Below, in pieces: positions 17,886-27,024 of a stretch of 61,122 bases of DNA. This DNA comes from Gemmatimonadota bacterium (lineage in GTDB: Bacteria > Latescibacterota > UBA2968). Location of the stretch: positions 1 to 61,122 of the forward strand of contig JAPPAB010000058.1 of the NCBI GenBank assembly GCA_026705765.1. The letters are read 5' to 3'. Position 1 is the stretch's first letter; each line of letters opens with the position of its first letter. Below the pieces are notes generated by a model. That model did no database searches, was not told where the DNA came from, and saw only the letters and a list, made by a program, of their open reading frames with translations. Made by a program: the position numbers and the translations under genes.

Positions 17886-19457
17886 CTATTGGCCGTCTGT
17901 CTGGGATCGGATCCCGCATTCTATGTGATCAATGACGATGTCCCCATCAATATTCTCCGCAGATTCAAGGGTCAGGCCCAGGTGGTTGTCGCCAAAAATA
18001 AATGGCGGGTTTGATAGGGCGATTGTACACGATGGGGGTTGGTCGTCATTGGCCCAGGTCCATTTCAGGTTTTGAGATGGGATTTTTGTGCCGTTGATGT
18101 CGATTGTGAGTGCGTCGTCTTTTGACAAGCCCTGTGCAAAGAAGGTCAGAGTATTTTCTGAGGGAATGGGTTCGGAGGGAAGATGTTCACACAGGCGAAA
18201 TCTGAAGGTTTCTCGTTGTCCCGTTTTTTGCCGGGAGAGGACGAGTTCTTCTTTGATATAGACCTCGCCCAGGCTTTTGCTATTTGCCCAGAGTGAACGG
18301 AATGTGTAGTGTCGATCTGGGCCGATGTTTTGCGGGTCTTTTAATTCTACGAGGTCGTTCATTGCCGCTGGATACATTGTGGGGTTTTTTGCGCCATTAG
18401 TTCCCGGGGGTTCAAACTGAGGTCCCCAGTGAAAGAAGTAATTCTGGGTCGAGAAGCCGTCGGCTCCTGCGGCATAGAAGTTTTGCAATGCGGCGCGGTA
18501 TTGGGGCATGTCCATGAGAAATTCTGTGTCGATACTGAGTCTGGGTTGTACCTGGGGATAGACATAACAGTCGTGCTGCCGGGCTATTGATACAAAGTCT
18601 TCGTATTTTTCATTGAAGTCAGTGAATCCAAAATCTCCGGGTGCGACATAGTCGATCAGGCTCTCTTTGATCCAGGTGGGTACGTCTAAGCTCAGATTTT
18701 TGCAGCCCGCCATTTGCTGGGGTACGCGGACGCCGAGGATGAGGTTTCGGTCTCTGCCTGTTGGGGAATGGGCGTTGTCCAGCATGTTGCGGACTTGTCG
18801 GATAAAGCCGGTCATGGTGCTGTGGCTGTGTGATAGTTCAGCTCTGGGAAAACATTCTGCCAGGCGGGTGAAGTTAAATTCTATGCCGTCGATGTCGAAG
18901 CGGTTGGCGACTTCTTCCATGATGGCGAGGAGAAAGGCGCGTACTTCGGGTATGGCGTAGTTTAAGGAGCACCCGTATTTGCGGTTTTCGGGCGGTGCGC
19001 GTCTGGTGGAGGGTTTGTATTCTCTGAGTACCCATTCGGGTTTTTCGTCGCAGAGTTTTTTGAAGAATTCCGTGTGGTGGCCGTGGCGGTCGTTCATTCG
19101 AAAGCCAGCGATAAATTCCATGCCCTGCTTATGACATTCGTCGATATAGATTTCGACGGGCATGACGCCCGTGTCCATAATGGGTACCAGGCGCTGGTGC
19201 TGGTGACGGATGTCGTAGGGGCATTTGTCGGTTCGCCAGAACATGGTCATTGCTTCGGCGAAGATTTCCTGTACGAGGGTGTCGATACTTCCCGCGGAGG
19301 CGTAATTGCGAACGATCTGTCGCAGTTCTTCGGGTTTGGCCGCCGGGACGCTGAGGTGGCTGGTGGTGTTTGAAGGGTCGCTGACGTAGATGAGACGGCG
19401 CGTGCCACGGGGTTGCAAGTGGCCCAGGTCTGGGGATGATGTTTGTGAAGTTGGCAT
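17886..19457 (-). CDS. Putative glycoside hydrolase-like TIM-barrel protein
   Basis: The 523-residue protein has an N-terminal TIM-barrel-like region resembling uncharacterised glycosyl-hydrolase-like (GHL) families: YIDECHKQGMEFIAGFRMND near 105, RFDIDGIEFNFTRLAECFP near 190 and strand-helix alternation up to about 360. A beta-rich C-terminal domain (about 370-520) could be a carbohydrate-binding or accessory domain. Catalytic carboxylates cannot be assigned safely; Glu in DGIEFNF is a candidate. AAGGACGG precedes the ATG. There is no signal peptide. It precedes the hypothetical gene on the same strand. Confidence 0.65.
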   Translation of the reverse strand: MPTSQTSSPDLGHLQPRGTRRLIYVSDPSNTTSHLSVPAAKPEELRQIVRNYASAGSIDTLVQEIFAEAMTMFWRTDKCPYDIRHQHQRLVPIMDTGVMPVEIYIDECHKQGMEFIAGFRMNDRHGHHTEFFKKLCDEKPEWVLREYKPSTRRAPPENRKYGCSLNYAIPEVRAFLLAIMEEVANRFDIDGIEFNFTRLAECFPRAELSHSHSTMTGFIRQVRNMLDNAHSPTGRDRNLILGVRVPQQMAGCKNLSLDVPTWIKESLIDYVAPGDFGFTDFNEKYEDFVSIARQHDCYVYPQVQPRLSIDTEFLMDMPQYRAALQNFYAAGADGFSTQNYFFHWGPQFEPPGTNGAKNPTMYPAAMNDLVELKDPQNIGPDRHYTFRSLWANSKSLGEVYIKEELVLSRQKTGQRETFRFRLCEHLPSEPIPSENTLTFFAQGLSKDDALTIDINGTKIPSQNLKWTWANDDQPPSCTIALSNPPFIFGDNHLGLTLESAENIDGDIVIDHIECGIRSQTDGQ

Positions 19458-19478
19458 TTGGTCCGTCCTTGTTCGCGT

Positions 19479-19919
19479 TTATGGTGGGGCAGTCTGCTGC
19501 GGTTGCGCGCCATCGGGCAGGGGCGGTACGTCGATGCCTGCCTTCGGCAGGGTGCCGGTCATTTCCTGCTGCGGATGTGCAACAAAGCCAGCGGCACAGC
19601 AGTAGATCATTTTCAGGGGTACGTCGCCCGTGTTGGTGAGTTGATGGTATTCTCCCGGGGGAATGTACACGGCCTGACCAGCTTTCAGGAGTTGTTTTTC
19701 GGTGCCGAGACACATTTCGCCTTCGCCTTCTATGACGAAGTAGATTTCTTCCTGTTCCTGATTGTGCCAGGGTACCTGCCCCCCGTTGGGTTCAAAGGTG
19801 ACAAATCCTACGGAGAATTCCTCTGTGGGGATGGGGGTGCCAGTACCTGCAACAGGCTGTGTTCTTCTGCGTGCGGGAAATTGTCGGCCTTCAATCTCGC
19901 ACAGGTCTGAGATGATCAT
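19479..19919 (-). CDS. Cupin-domain protein
   Basis: A 146-residue single-domain cupin. PWHNQEQEEIYFVIEGEGEM supplies the first cupin motif (His, Glu) and PPGEYHQLTNTGDVPL the second. The ATG at 19919 has AGGACC upstream; an open extension to 20063 lies inside the DJ-1 gene and is rejected. Cupins of this size act as sugar isomerases, dioxygenases or ligand sensors; none can be chosen here. The Pro- and Gln-rich C-terminal tail is unusual for the family. It is 11 bases downstream of the DJ-1-like gene, probably in the same transcript. Confidence 0.82.
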   Translation of the reverse strand: MIISDLCEIEGRQFPARRRTQPVAGTGTPIPTEEFSVGFVTFEPNGGQVPWHNQEQEEIYFVIEGEGEMCLGTEKQLLKAGQAVYIPPGEYHQLTNTGDVPLKMIYCCAAGFVAHPQQEMTGTLPKAGIDVPPLPDGAQPQQTAPP

Positions 19920-19930
19920 GTTGGGGTCCT

Positions 19931-20521
19931 TTAATCGGCTGCGACTGTTTCGCGGGTTTTCATTTTTTCGCGTTCTTCGATGAGCAGGTTCATCCAGTGT
20001 TTCATGTATTGCCCATGGTCGTTCCACACGCGGCCGCTGACCAGATTGCCGTCGATGACGCACGGTTCATCGACGAAGATGCCGCCGCAGACTTCGAGGT
20101 CAAATTGACATTTCCAAACGCAGGCCATGCGCCGTCCTTTGACTACGCCTGCGCGACATGGGATTTCGACGCCGTGACAGACGCTGGCAACGGGTTTGTT
20201 GTGTTCAAAGAAATAGCGCGTGATGCGAATGAGGTCGGGGTCGTCGCGTATGTATTCAGGGGCGCGGCCGCCAGAGAAGAAGATGCCGACGTATTCGGAG
20301 GGGTCAACGTCTCGAAAGGCGATGTCGGCGTTGATCGAATACCCTTTCCATTCTTCGGTGATGTCCCAGCCGGGGGAGATTTCGTGGAGTACCATTTGAT
20401 AGCGCCGCTTGTCTGGACCGGCGACAACGGGGGTGAATCCGTCTTCCTGTATTCTTAGAAATGGGTATAGCGTATCGACGGTTTCTGTGGCGTCTCCAAC
20501 GATGATGAGAACTTTGTCCAT
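19931..20521 (-). CDS. DJ-1/PfpI family protein
   Basis: A 196-residue class I glutamine amidotransferase-like protein. The nucleophile elbow is ASVCHGVEI near residue 115, preceded by IFFSGGRAPEYIRDDP, both typical of DJ-1/PfpI proteins (glyoxalase, protease or chaperone activities have been described for the superfamily). AAAGGAG precedes the ATG. It is followed by the cupin gene. Unusually Cys-rich stretches (ACVWKCQFDLEVCGG) lie just after the nucleophile. The 195-base stretch upstream to 20716 shows no gene. Confidence 0.83.
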   Translation of the reverse strand: MDKVLIIVGDATETVDTLYPFLRIQEDGFTPVVAGPDKRRYQMVLHEISPGWDITEEWKGYSINADIAFRDVDPSEYVGIFFSGGRAPEYIRDDPDLIRITRYFFEHNKPVASVCHGVEIPCRAGVVKGRRMACVWKCQFDLEVCGGIFVDEPCVIDGNLVSGRVWNDHGQYMKHWMNLLIEEREKMKTRETVAAD

Positions 20522-20716
20522 GACGGTCTCCTTTGGAAGGTGATTGGGTTTAGATATTGTTCTGAATGATTCAAGGGTTGATGTAAAAACAGCAGACTTA
20601 TAAACGTAGCTGTGGAGGGATGCGATCTTCAGAGCAGAAGAGATTGGGTATCATGAAATGCTATGAGAGGAATAAAATAAAATGGTAAAACAAAGATTCA
20701 GCGAGTATATCAGGCT

Positions 20717-21163
20717 TTATGGCTTCAACAAGCATATATAACCCGCTTGCTCGAAGTGGTGATCTGTCGTAAATGCCTCTGTCAGGTGACGCTCTTGCAT
20801 CAGGACGAAACTCGAGCAATCTACAAGAGTCCACTCCTTATCATCTCGCTGTTTGAAAAATTCCCACGATTGCCTATCGAGAGCAGCATCTATATGGATA
20901 ATTTCTACATTTGGAGAGGATTTCAAACTCTCCATGAATGCAGCAATTCTTGGTCGGGGGACTCGTAGTGGACTGATCAGCAAAGCGACCAATTCGTTCA
21001 GAATATAGTTGGTGGTAATGAATCTGCGCTTTTCCTGCCTCGCTCTGCGATAAATAGATGCAGCTTGAGAATGATACGGCTGACTAGCGTCAACCAGGTG
21101 GCCCCAACCTGCTGTATCAGCAAAAATATCAGATGTCTGAAGATTTATTGTCTGTTGTGTCAT
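20717..21163 (-). CDS. PIN-domain toxin, VapC-like
   Basis: The 148-residue protein has the PIN acidic residues in order: IFADTAGWGHLVD (first Asp) near residue 13, NYILNELVAL (Glu) near 52, WTLVDCSSFVLM (Asp) near 112 and FTTDHHFEQAG (Asp) near 132. PIN toxins cleave RNA with Mg2+. It overlaps the upstream antitoxin gene by about 35 bases, a typical toxin-antitoxin arrangement with the antitoxin first. The pair sits at the edge of an ordinary region; I see no mobile element next to it. Confidence 0.83.
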   Translation of the reverse strand: MTQQTINLQTSDIFADTAGWGHLVDASQPYHSQAASIYRRARQEKRRFITTNYILNELVALLISPLRVPRPRIAAFMESLKSSPNVEIIHIDAALDRQSWEFFKQRDDKEWTLVDCSSFVLMQERHLTEAFTTDHHFEQAGYICLLKP

Positions 21164-21398
21164 TCATTGAATCTCTTACTGATTTTCCAATGTATTGGTC
21201 GTGATGATCTGCCCAATTGGGAATAGAGCCTTTTAATGTTCCTATAAACTCCTCCAATGGGTCATTCTCAAGACGCTCAGTTGCCTCAGCCAAGAGATTA
21301 GCAGCTAAAACTTCTGGGAGTTGCCCAATATGTGCCGCAGATTTTCTCAACGAATTATACACTTTCTCTGGTACTTCGAATGTAAGGGTGTGTCCCAT
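21129..21398 (-). CDS. Probable antitoxin partner of the PIN toxin
   Basis: An 89-residue protein. Its N-terminus TLTFEVPEKVYNSLRKSAAHIG resembles a short strand plus helices of a ribbon-helix-helix DNA-binding antitoxin. The C-terminal half is acidic and then polar, as expected of a flexible toxin-binding tail. GGAGGT lies 7 bases before ATG 21398. It overlaps the PIN gene. Antitoxin identity comes from position and size, not from a firm family match. Confidence 0.65.
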   Translation of the reverse strand: MGHTLTFEVPEKVYNSLRKSAAHIGQLPEVLAANLLAEATERLENDPLEEFIGTLKGSIPNWADHHDQYIGKSVRDSMNDTTDNKSSDI

Positions 21399-21508
21399 AG
21401 TTTACCTCCGACAATTGTTTTAGAACGGGAGAAATAATACGGGAATTCCCATTGTGTAAATCTACTATGATGCAATCAGGAGTCAAGAAATTATCATATT
21501 GATACAGT

Positions 21509-22003
21509 TTACCCCTCCATCGCCCTTCGTATTTGGTTAGCGAGTGCTTCCATTTCACTTTCAGAAATATCCAAAATTCCTTCGCGCGGACTGATGGCCT
21601 TAGTCTGTTGTTTTTCATAAGGAACGCCAGGGGGCAATGGAGCTATATGCCAATGGACATGCGCGTTTCCCTGTTTACTCCCAAGAGATAGGATATACAT
21701 CCGTTCCGTGCTGACGACTTTTTTGATAGCTTCTGAAATGTCGTATATGAGGGACTGGATTCTCAAATATTCGTCTTTTGTAAAGTCGCTCGTTACATGC
21801 TCTCTATGTCTGATGGGAGACACCAGGACGTATCCGTAGAGCCGCGTGTATTTGTTCATGAATGCAACTGCAAAGTCGTCCTGATAGACTATGTGATGGG
21901 GGTTTTTACCCGCCAGCATTTCGCATATAAAGCAGGGTCCGTTTCTGGTGCGTTCTGTGTATGCGTCAATGTCGTGATGTTTTAATTTTTGCACATTTTT
22001 CAT
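21509..22003 (-). CDS. HIT-family hydrolase
   Basis: A 164-residue histidine-triad protein. NAHVHWHIAPLPPG near residue 125 carries the catalytic His-x-His-x-His cluster, and PCFICEMLAGKNPHHIVYQDD near 23-43 is the usual N-terminal beta region. Members hydrolyse nucleoside-5'-phosphate conjugates such as ApppA or AMP-lysine. AAAGG precedes the ATG. It lies downstream of the inositol-phosphate synthase gene but is separated from it by a terminator, so it probably has its own promoter. Confidence 0.88.
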   Translation of the reverse strand: MKNVQKLKHHDIDAYTERTRNGPCFICEMLAGKNPHHIVYQDDFAVAFMNKYTRLYGYVLVSPIRHREHVTSDFTKDEYLRIQSLIYDISEAIKKVVSTERMYILSLGSKQGNAHVHWHIAPLPPGVPYEKQQTKAISPREGILDISESEMEALANQIRRAMEG

Positions 22004-22037
22004 TGGTTACCTTTCCGATAGATTGCATTGCCCATAT

Positions 22038-22080
22038 TAAAAAAATAAGCGACCAGGGACATAAAGCCCAGGGTCGCTTA
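22038..22080 (-). terminator. Rho-independent terminator after inositol-phosphate synthase
   Basis: AAGCGACC (22047-22054) pairs perfectly with GGTCGCTT (22072-22079), with an inner GGG/CCC pair. On the minus strand the stem is followed by seven T (22039-22045). It lies about 40 bases after the stop at 22118. Confidence 0.85.
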
Positions 22081-22117
22081 ATATATAAGATAAACGCTGT
22101 GTTGAAGGAAGAGAAGT

Positions 22118-23203
22118 TTAGTCTTTTAAGCCGTACTGGCGAATAAAATCACTCGTCATTTCGCGCGCTTGATCGTCGCTGAATTGTCTGGGTGGCGATT
22201 TCATCAGGTAAGACGATGGTCCCATCAAGGGGCCTTTGAGGCCGTGGTTGAGGGCGAGTTTGCAGAGCCTGACTGCGTCGATGACCACGCCCGCTGAATT
22301 CGGTGAGTCCCAGACTTCGAGTTTGAGTTCCAGGTTGAGGGGCACGCCGCCAAAGGTTTCGCCTTCCATGCGGATATGACACCATTTGCGGTCTTCCAAC
22401 CAGGGGATGTGATCGCTGGGACCAACGTGGATATTGTCTTCGCCCAGGTCGTAGTCGAGTTGAGAGGTGACGGCTTGCGTTTTGGAGATTTTTTTTGATT
22501 CCAGGCGTTCGCGTTCGAGCATGTTGTAAAAGTCGGTGTTGCCGCCAAAATTGAGTTGGTACGTTTTGGTGAGTTTGACGCCGCGTTCGCGGAACAGGCG
22601 AGTGAGTACGCGGTGGGTGATGGTGGCGCCGACCTGCGATTTGATGTCGTCTCCGATGAGGGGTAGGCCGCGTTTTTCAAAGCGCTCGGGCCAGTGTCCG
22701 GCGCTTGCGATAAAGACGGGCATGCAGTTGATAAAGGCACATCCGGCCTGGAGGACCTGTTCTACATACCACTTGGTGGCCTGTTCGCTGCCTACGGGCA
22801 AATAATTGACGACGACATCTGTGCGCGTGGCTTTGAGGATTTCGGCGATGTCAACGGTGTCGCCTTCGGCTTTTGTGATGACCTGATCGAGGTATTTGCC
22901 CAGGCCATCGTGGGTCATGCCGCGGTAAACGGGAACGTCGAGGTGGGGGACTTCGGCAAATTTGATGGTGTTGTTGGGATGTGCAAAGATGGCTTCGCTC
23001 AAGTCTTTTCCCACTTTTTCCGCATTGACGTCAAAGGCGGCAGAAAATTCAATGTCGCGGATGTGATAACCACCCAGGTTGGGGTGCATCAATCCGGGGA
23101 TGAAATCATCTTCAGAAGCGTTTTTGTAGTATTCGACGCCCTGTACGAGGGAGGATGCACAGTTGCCTGCACCGATGATGGCGACTCGGACTTTGGAGGA
23201 CAT
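22118..23203 (-). CDS. ino1: Inositol-3-phosphate synthase
   Basis: The 361-residue protein converts glucose-6-phosphate to 1L-myo-inositol-1-phosphate with NAD+. It has the Rossmann start [18 protein letters not shown] and the family segments [42 protein letters not shown] and [13 protein letters not shown]. The length matches the bacterial and archaeal short form. AAGGAG precedes the ATG and a terminator follows. It is divergent from a LysR gene, with a 140-base shared promoter region. The product could feed inositol lipids or compatible solutes; no downstream enzyme is visible in the window. Confidence 0.93.
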   Translation of the reverse strand: MSSKVRVAIIGAGNCASSLVQGVEYYKNASEDDFIPGLMHPNLGGYHIRDIEFSAAFDVNAEKVGKDLSEAIFAHPNNTIKFAEVPHLDVPVYRGMTHDGLGKYLDQVITKAEGDTVDIAEILKATRTDVVVNYLPVGSEQATKWYVEQVLQAGCAFINCMPVFIASAGHWPERFEKRGLPLIGDDIKSQVGATITHRVLTRLFRERGVKLTKTYQLNFGGNTDFYNMLERERLESKKISKTQAVTSQLDYDLGEDNIHVGPSDHIPWLEDRKWCHIRMEGETFGGVPLNLELKLEVWDSPNSAGVVIDAVRLCKLALNHGLKGPLMGPSSYLMKSPPRQFSDDQAREMTSDFIRQYGLKD

Positions 23204-23299
23204 GAGTCTTCTCCTTGCATGAAAAGAGTTAATAAAATATTATCGAACAAATGTCTGTGATTTTTTCTTATTAGACAAATCAATAATTGCTATATTAAT

Positions 23300-23316
23300 T
23301 ATAGATAAAATCTATA
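23300..23316. promoter_or_regulatory. LysR-type operator candidate between ino1 and the LysR gene
   Basis: TATAGAT-AAA-ATCTATA is a perfect 7-3-7 inverted repeat centred 36 bases before the LysR start, in an AT-rich divergent intergenic region. It fits the symmetric site expected for a LysR-type regulator acting on itself and possibly on ino1. Binding is inference. Confidence 0.5.
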
Positions 23317-23343
23317 GATTGCCTTCTACAATTGGAGTGAGAT

Positions 23344-24267
23344 ATGAATCTTTATCATTTGCGCTATTTTTTGTCTGTTGCACAGACCGGGAGTTTTAGC
23401 CAGGCAGCGCGGGAGATGCATGTGACTCAGCCAACGGTGAGCAGTGGTATTGCTGAATTGGAAAAAACAATGGGGGTACGGCTTTTTAACCGGGGTGGCA
23501 AGCGCGTGGTGCTGACAATGGAAGGGCGCACGCTGGTGAATTATGCGATGCAGATTCAGGATCTGGTCGAAGAGGTAGAAGACCACTTGCAGCGGCGCGA
23601 TGTGTTGCCGGGGGAGGGGTTTCAGTTTGGCGCAATTGATGCGGCTGTGACGTATTTATTGCCGGATATTTTGAAGGATTACAGGCGTGTTTATCCCGAT
23701 GTTTCTCTGTCTGCACAGGTGGCGCCATCGCGCTATCTGGTGGATGATCTGTTGATGAATCGCTCTGAGTTTGCGGTTATTTCACTGCCTTATGATCATC
23801 CGCGCGTGGAGACGGTGTCGATTTATCGGGATTCTATGCCGCTTGTGGTGGGGGCATCTCATCCTTTTGCCGCGCGGAAAAACGCGATCTTGCAAGAGGT
23901 GGTGCAAGAGCCTTTGATTTTGTTTCACACGGATTCCATATCGCGCAAAATTGTGGATGAGCGATTTGCAGAAGCAGGCGTGTCTCCCGGCGTGGTGATG
24001 GAGATGCGAAGTCCGGAGGCGATGCGAAAGCTGGTGGAGGTCGGCGTTGGGATTTCGTTTTTGCCTTTGCTAACTGTGCAGGAGTCCCTAAGTGCCGGGG
24101 CGTTAAAGGTGGTGGATGTGGAGGGGGTGGCATTTAGCCGCGAGGTCGGTGTGGCGTGGCGGCGAGGACGCTATTTTAGTGCGGCGATTCGATATCTGAT
24201 TGAGGCGATTTTTGAAGCGTACCAGGGGCTGGAGGTCTGGCACAAGAAGGTGGGAGTTGGAAAATGA
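23344..24267 (+). CDS. LysR-family transcriptional regulator
   Basis: A 307-residue regulator. The winged helix-turn-helix occupies residues 1-60 (FLSVAQTGSFSQAAREMHVTQPTVSSGIAELEKTMG) and the effector-binding domain follows (FQFGAIDAAVTYLLPDILKDYRRVYPDV). TGGAG precedes the ATG. It is divergent from ino1 and has a perfect inverted repeat just upstream. Its stop lies 5 bases from the end of the convergent thiI gene. The ligand is unknown. Confidence 0.9.
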   Translation: MNLYHLRYFLSVAQTGSFSQAAREMHVTQPTVSSGIAELEKTMGVRLFNRGGKRVVLTMEGRTLVNYAMQIQDLVEEVEDHLQRRDVLPGEGFQFGAIDAAVTYLLPDILKDYRRVYPDVSLSAQVAPSRYLVDDLLMNRSEFAVISLPYDHPRVETVSIYRDSMPLVVGASHPFAARKNAILQEVVQEPLILFHTDSISRKIVDERFAEAGVSPGVVMEMRSPEAMRKLVEVGVGISFLPLLTVQESLSAGALKVVDVEGVAFSREVGVAWRRGRYFSAAIRYLIEAIFEAYQGLEVWHKKVGVGK

Positions 24268-24272
24268 GTATG

Positions 24273-25442
24273 CTAAAACTTAAACGTTTTGCGTTCGGTT
24301 TGTTCAAGGGTTTGTTCGATGAGGGGGGCGAGGTCAAGTGTGGATTCGATTTCGCGGACTTTTTCCAAATTGGCGCGCGTTTCGGGGTGTTTGGGCACAA
24401 AGACAGAGCAGCAATCTTCGTAGGGTTCAATGGAGATTTGATATGTGCCAATGCGCCGTGCCTCGTTGATGATTTCTTCTTTGTTGTCACCGGATAGGGG
24501 ACGCAAGATGGGTAGCGGGGTCACTTCTTCGATGACGCGCATGTTCGACAGGGTTTGCGAGGCGACCTGTCCGACGTTTTCGCCTGTGACGAGTGCCAGG
24601 GCATCGACTTTTTGGGCAATGGCTTCTGCAATGCGCAGCATGGCGCGGCGGTAGAGAATGACGCGATAGCTCGCAGGTGCTCGCGTCATGATGTGGCGTT
24701 GAATTTCGACAAATGGCACCAGGTAAAGGTCCGACACGTATTGATGCCGGGTGAGGAGTTGCACGAGGTCTTCGGTGTTGCGCTGGGAGTTGCGATTGGT
24801 ATAGGGCTGGCTGTGAAAATGCACATAAGTCAGTTTGACGCCGCGTTTCATAATTTTGTAAGAAGCCACGGGTGAGTCAATGCCCGAGGAGATGAGGCTT
24901 ACAGCGCGTTCATTGGAACCGACGGGCAAACCCCCTGGTGCCGAAATTTTTTCGGCATAGATGAATATGCGTTGTGGGGCAATTTCAATAAAGCAGGTGA
25001 GGTCTGGGTTGTCCATCAGGACGCGGGCTCCGGACAGGGTTTGAATATGCTTGCCCACGTCCCGGTTGATCTGGTCCGAATTGAAGGGAAAGGTTTTGTC
25101 GCCGCGTCTGGTGACAATTTTGAAGGATTGGAAGTCGGTTTTTTGTGCAAGTGCCCAGGCTGTTTCTCGAATGGCTTCGATATTGCGTTTGGCGACTACT
25201 GCTTCGGAAAAGTTGGCGATGCCAAAGACTGTTGCGAGTCGTTCGCGGATAATATCTATTGGCGATTCTGAGGTGAGTGCGAGCATCATGCGGCCCGATA
25301 GACGTTCGAGTTTTCCACAGGGTACGTCTTTGAGTGCACGGGTGATGTTGGTCATCAGGTGCCGTTCAAATTTGCCCCGATTTTTGCCTTTGAGGCCAAT
25401 TTCGTGATAGTGTATGAGTATGAAGCGGTCGTTGGTCGTCAT
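24273..25442 (-). CDS. thiI: tRNA uracil 4-sulfurtransferase ThiI
   Basis: The 389-residue protein has a THUMP RNA-binding region (about 60-165) and an adenylating PP-loop domain (ISSGIDSPVASYKIMKRG near 183). EPYEDCCSVFVPKHP near 345 carries the conserved Cys region. It makes 4-thiouridine at tRNA position 8 and can help form the thiamine thiazole. It lacks the C-terminal rhodanese domain, as in the short Gram-positive-type forms. It is the last gene of the long minus-strand block, about 10 bases after the phosphatase stop, so it may share its transcript by chance of position rather than function. Confidence 0.93.
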   Translation of the reverse strand: MTTNDRFILIHYHEIGLKGKNRGKFERHLMTNITRALKDVPCGKLERLSGRMMLALTSESPIDIIRERLATVFGIANFSEAVVAKRNIEAIRETAWALAQKTDFQSFKIVTRRGDKTFPFNSDQINRDVGKHIQTLSGARVLMDNPDLTCFIEIAPQRIFIYAEKISAPGGLPVGSNERAVSLISSGIDSPVASYKIMKRGVKLTYVHFHSQPYTNRNSQRNTEDLVQLLTRHQYVSDLYLVPFVEIQRHIMTRAPASYRVILYRRAMLRIAEAIAQKVDALALVTGENVGQVASQTLSNMRVIEEVTPLPILRPLSGDNKEEIINEARRIGTYQISIEPYEDCCSVFVPKHPETRANLEKVREIESTLDLAPLIEQTLEQTERKTFKF

Positions 25443-25450
25443 GAGATGGG

Positions 25451-27019
25451 TCAGGAGTTAAGGGATAAATCGCGCTGGAGAATAACGAGGGTTATATCGT
25501 CGGTGCGCCGCGCTTTGCCAATAAAGGATTTGATATTGGCGACGAGGTCGGCAATCAGGTCTGTGGGCGTCCGATCTATGGATGCGCGTTCGAGGCAACG
25601 GACAAATCGGTCGTCGTCAAAGAAGTTGCGTTTGGCATTTTGGGCTTCGACAACACCGTCGGAGTAGAGCACGAGGCGATCACCGGGCGCGAGTGTTAAA
25701 TGCTCAACGCGATAAGGCGTTTGGGGCCGCACGAGTGCCGGGATTCCAAGAGGATAGCCCGTGATGTCGATAAATTGAGATCGATTGGATAGGTGGATCG
25801 GAGGACAGTGTCCTGCACTTGCAAGGGTGACTTCGCCTGTGGGTACGTCGAGCACAGCGATGCAGCATGTGATAAATGTCGTGTGGTCAATTTGACCTTC
25901 CAGTGAGTCATTAAGACCGTCGAGAATATCGGCTGGCGCAACGCGATTCTGGCATTCATAGCGGAGCATTTCATTGAAACGCACGGCGGTCACAGCTGCT
26001 TCCATGGCTTTGCCAGAGACATCGGCAACGACGATGCCGAGTTTTGTTTTTTCTTTATCCAACCAGCGGTACGTATAGTAATCCCCGCCGACGCTGTTGG
26101 CGGGAATACAGGTTCCGTCGAGTGCAAAACCAAGCAGGTTGGGACTGGATTGCGGCAATAGACCCATTTGCATGTCGTGCGCTGTTTGCAATTCATCGCG
26201 CATTTCGGAAAATTGTTGTTTGTAGCTCTCCCACTGTCGCGCTTCTTCACAGAGGGTCTGGTTGTAGGCCGATGCAAAAATTCCGAGGGCGAGGGGTTGA
26301 AAGAGGGCGAAGACACAGAGTTGGGCGAAGGCATTGTCGATGACCTCCCGGGTGAGTGCGACTGAGCCTGCGAGAATTCCGAGCGCGGTGAGTATAAGCG
26401 CGCAGTGGCGAAAAAAACCATAGCGTTCAACGGCTTTGCGACTTTCGACATAGGCTTCATCGATGTGTACACCCCGGTCTGCTGCCAAAAGATAGATATA
26501 GAAGCATTTGACAACAAAAATGAGGCCGGGTAAAAATAAGAGGCAAGCTGCCGGAATGACGGCATAATAAATAATATTTTTATCTTCTAAAAATCTTCCA
26601 ATGTTTTCTGGTGCAGCGGGGATATCCCAGGTCGTTTCCCGGGCGACGACCTGTTTGAATGCATTGAGCAGGAATGCAAAGAAATCACTGTTCACAAAAA
26701 CCAGCACTAAAATGAGGGCGAAGCCGAGAATAAAAAACAAAAAAATAAAAATATTCATCGAAAAAAAACGGACGAAACGAATGATCTGCCCAAATAGATC
26801 TCGCATATGGGGTTTTGCTCCTTGCTGCGCGCGCAAGATCATGATGGCAAAGCCAGCATATAAGCTGCCCAGGAGCAAAGTGCCCGATATCGCACTCAGG
26901 AGTATTGCCAAGAATGAAGCGAGGAACAAAAGGGGCAGGTGGCTCGCCCAGGTGGATATGCTGTCGTTGAGACAGCGAAAGAATTGGAGATTTGCCCGAA
27001 CGGGGATGTCGAGAGCCAT
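25451..27019 (-). CDS. Membrane-anchored SpoIIE/RsbU-type PP2C phosphatase
   Basis: The 522-residue protein has an N-terminal half with about five or six membrane helices (to about 260), a short coiled linker, then a SpoIIE-type Ser/Thr phosphatase domain. Metal-binding motifs seen are NSVGGDYYTY near 310, VADVSGKAMEAA near 330, ASAGHCPPIH near 405, LYSDGVVEAQN near 455 and TDDITLVI at the end. Such phosphatases dephosphorylate anti-sigma antagonists in partner-switching pathways; no STAS or RsbW-like partner is in the window. It follows the sigma-54 activator gene after 5 bases, so it belongs to the stress block. Confidence 0.88.
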   Translation of the reverse strand: MALDIPVRANLQFFRCLNDSISTWASHLPLLFLASFLAILLSAISGTLLLGSLYAGFAIMILRAQQGAKPHMRDLFGQIIRFVRFFSMNIFIFLFFILGFALILVLVFVNSDFFAFLLNAFKQVVARETTWDIPAAPENIGRFLEDKNIIYYAVIPAACLLFLPGLIFVVKCFYIYLLAADRGVHIDEAYVESRKAVERYGFFRHCALILTALGILAGSVALTREVIDNAFAQLCVFALFQPLALGIFASAYNQTLCEEARQWESYKQQFSEMRDELQTAHDMQMGLLPQSSPNLLGFALDGTCIPANSVGGDYYTYRWLDKEKTKLGIVVADVSGKAMEAAVTAVRFNEMLRYECQNRVAPADILDGLNDSLEGQIDHTTFITCCIAVLDVPTGEVTLASAGHCPPIHLSNRSQFIDITGYPLGIPALVRPQTPYRVEHLTLAPGDRLVLYSDGVVEAQNAKRNFFDDDRFVRCLERASIDRTPTDLIADLVANIKSFIGKARRTDDITLVILQRDLSLNS

Positions 27020-27024
27020 AGCAA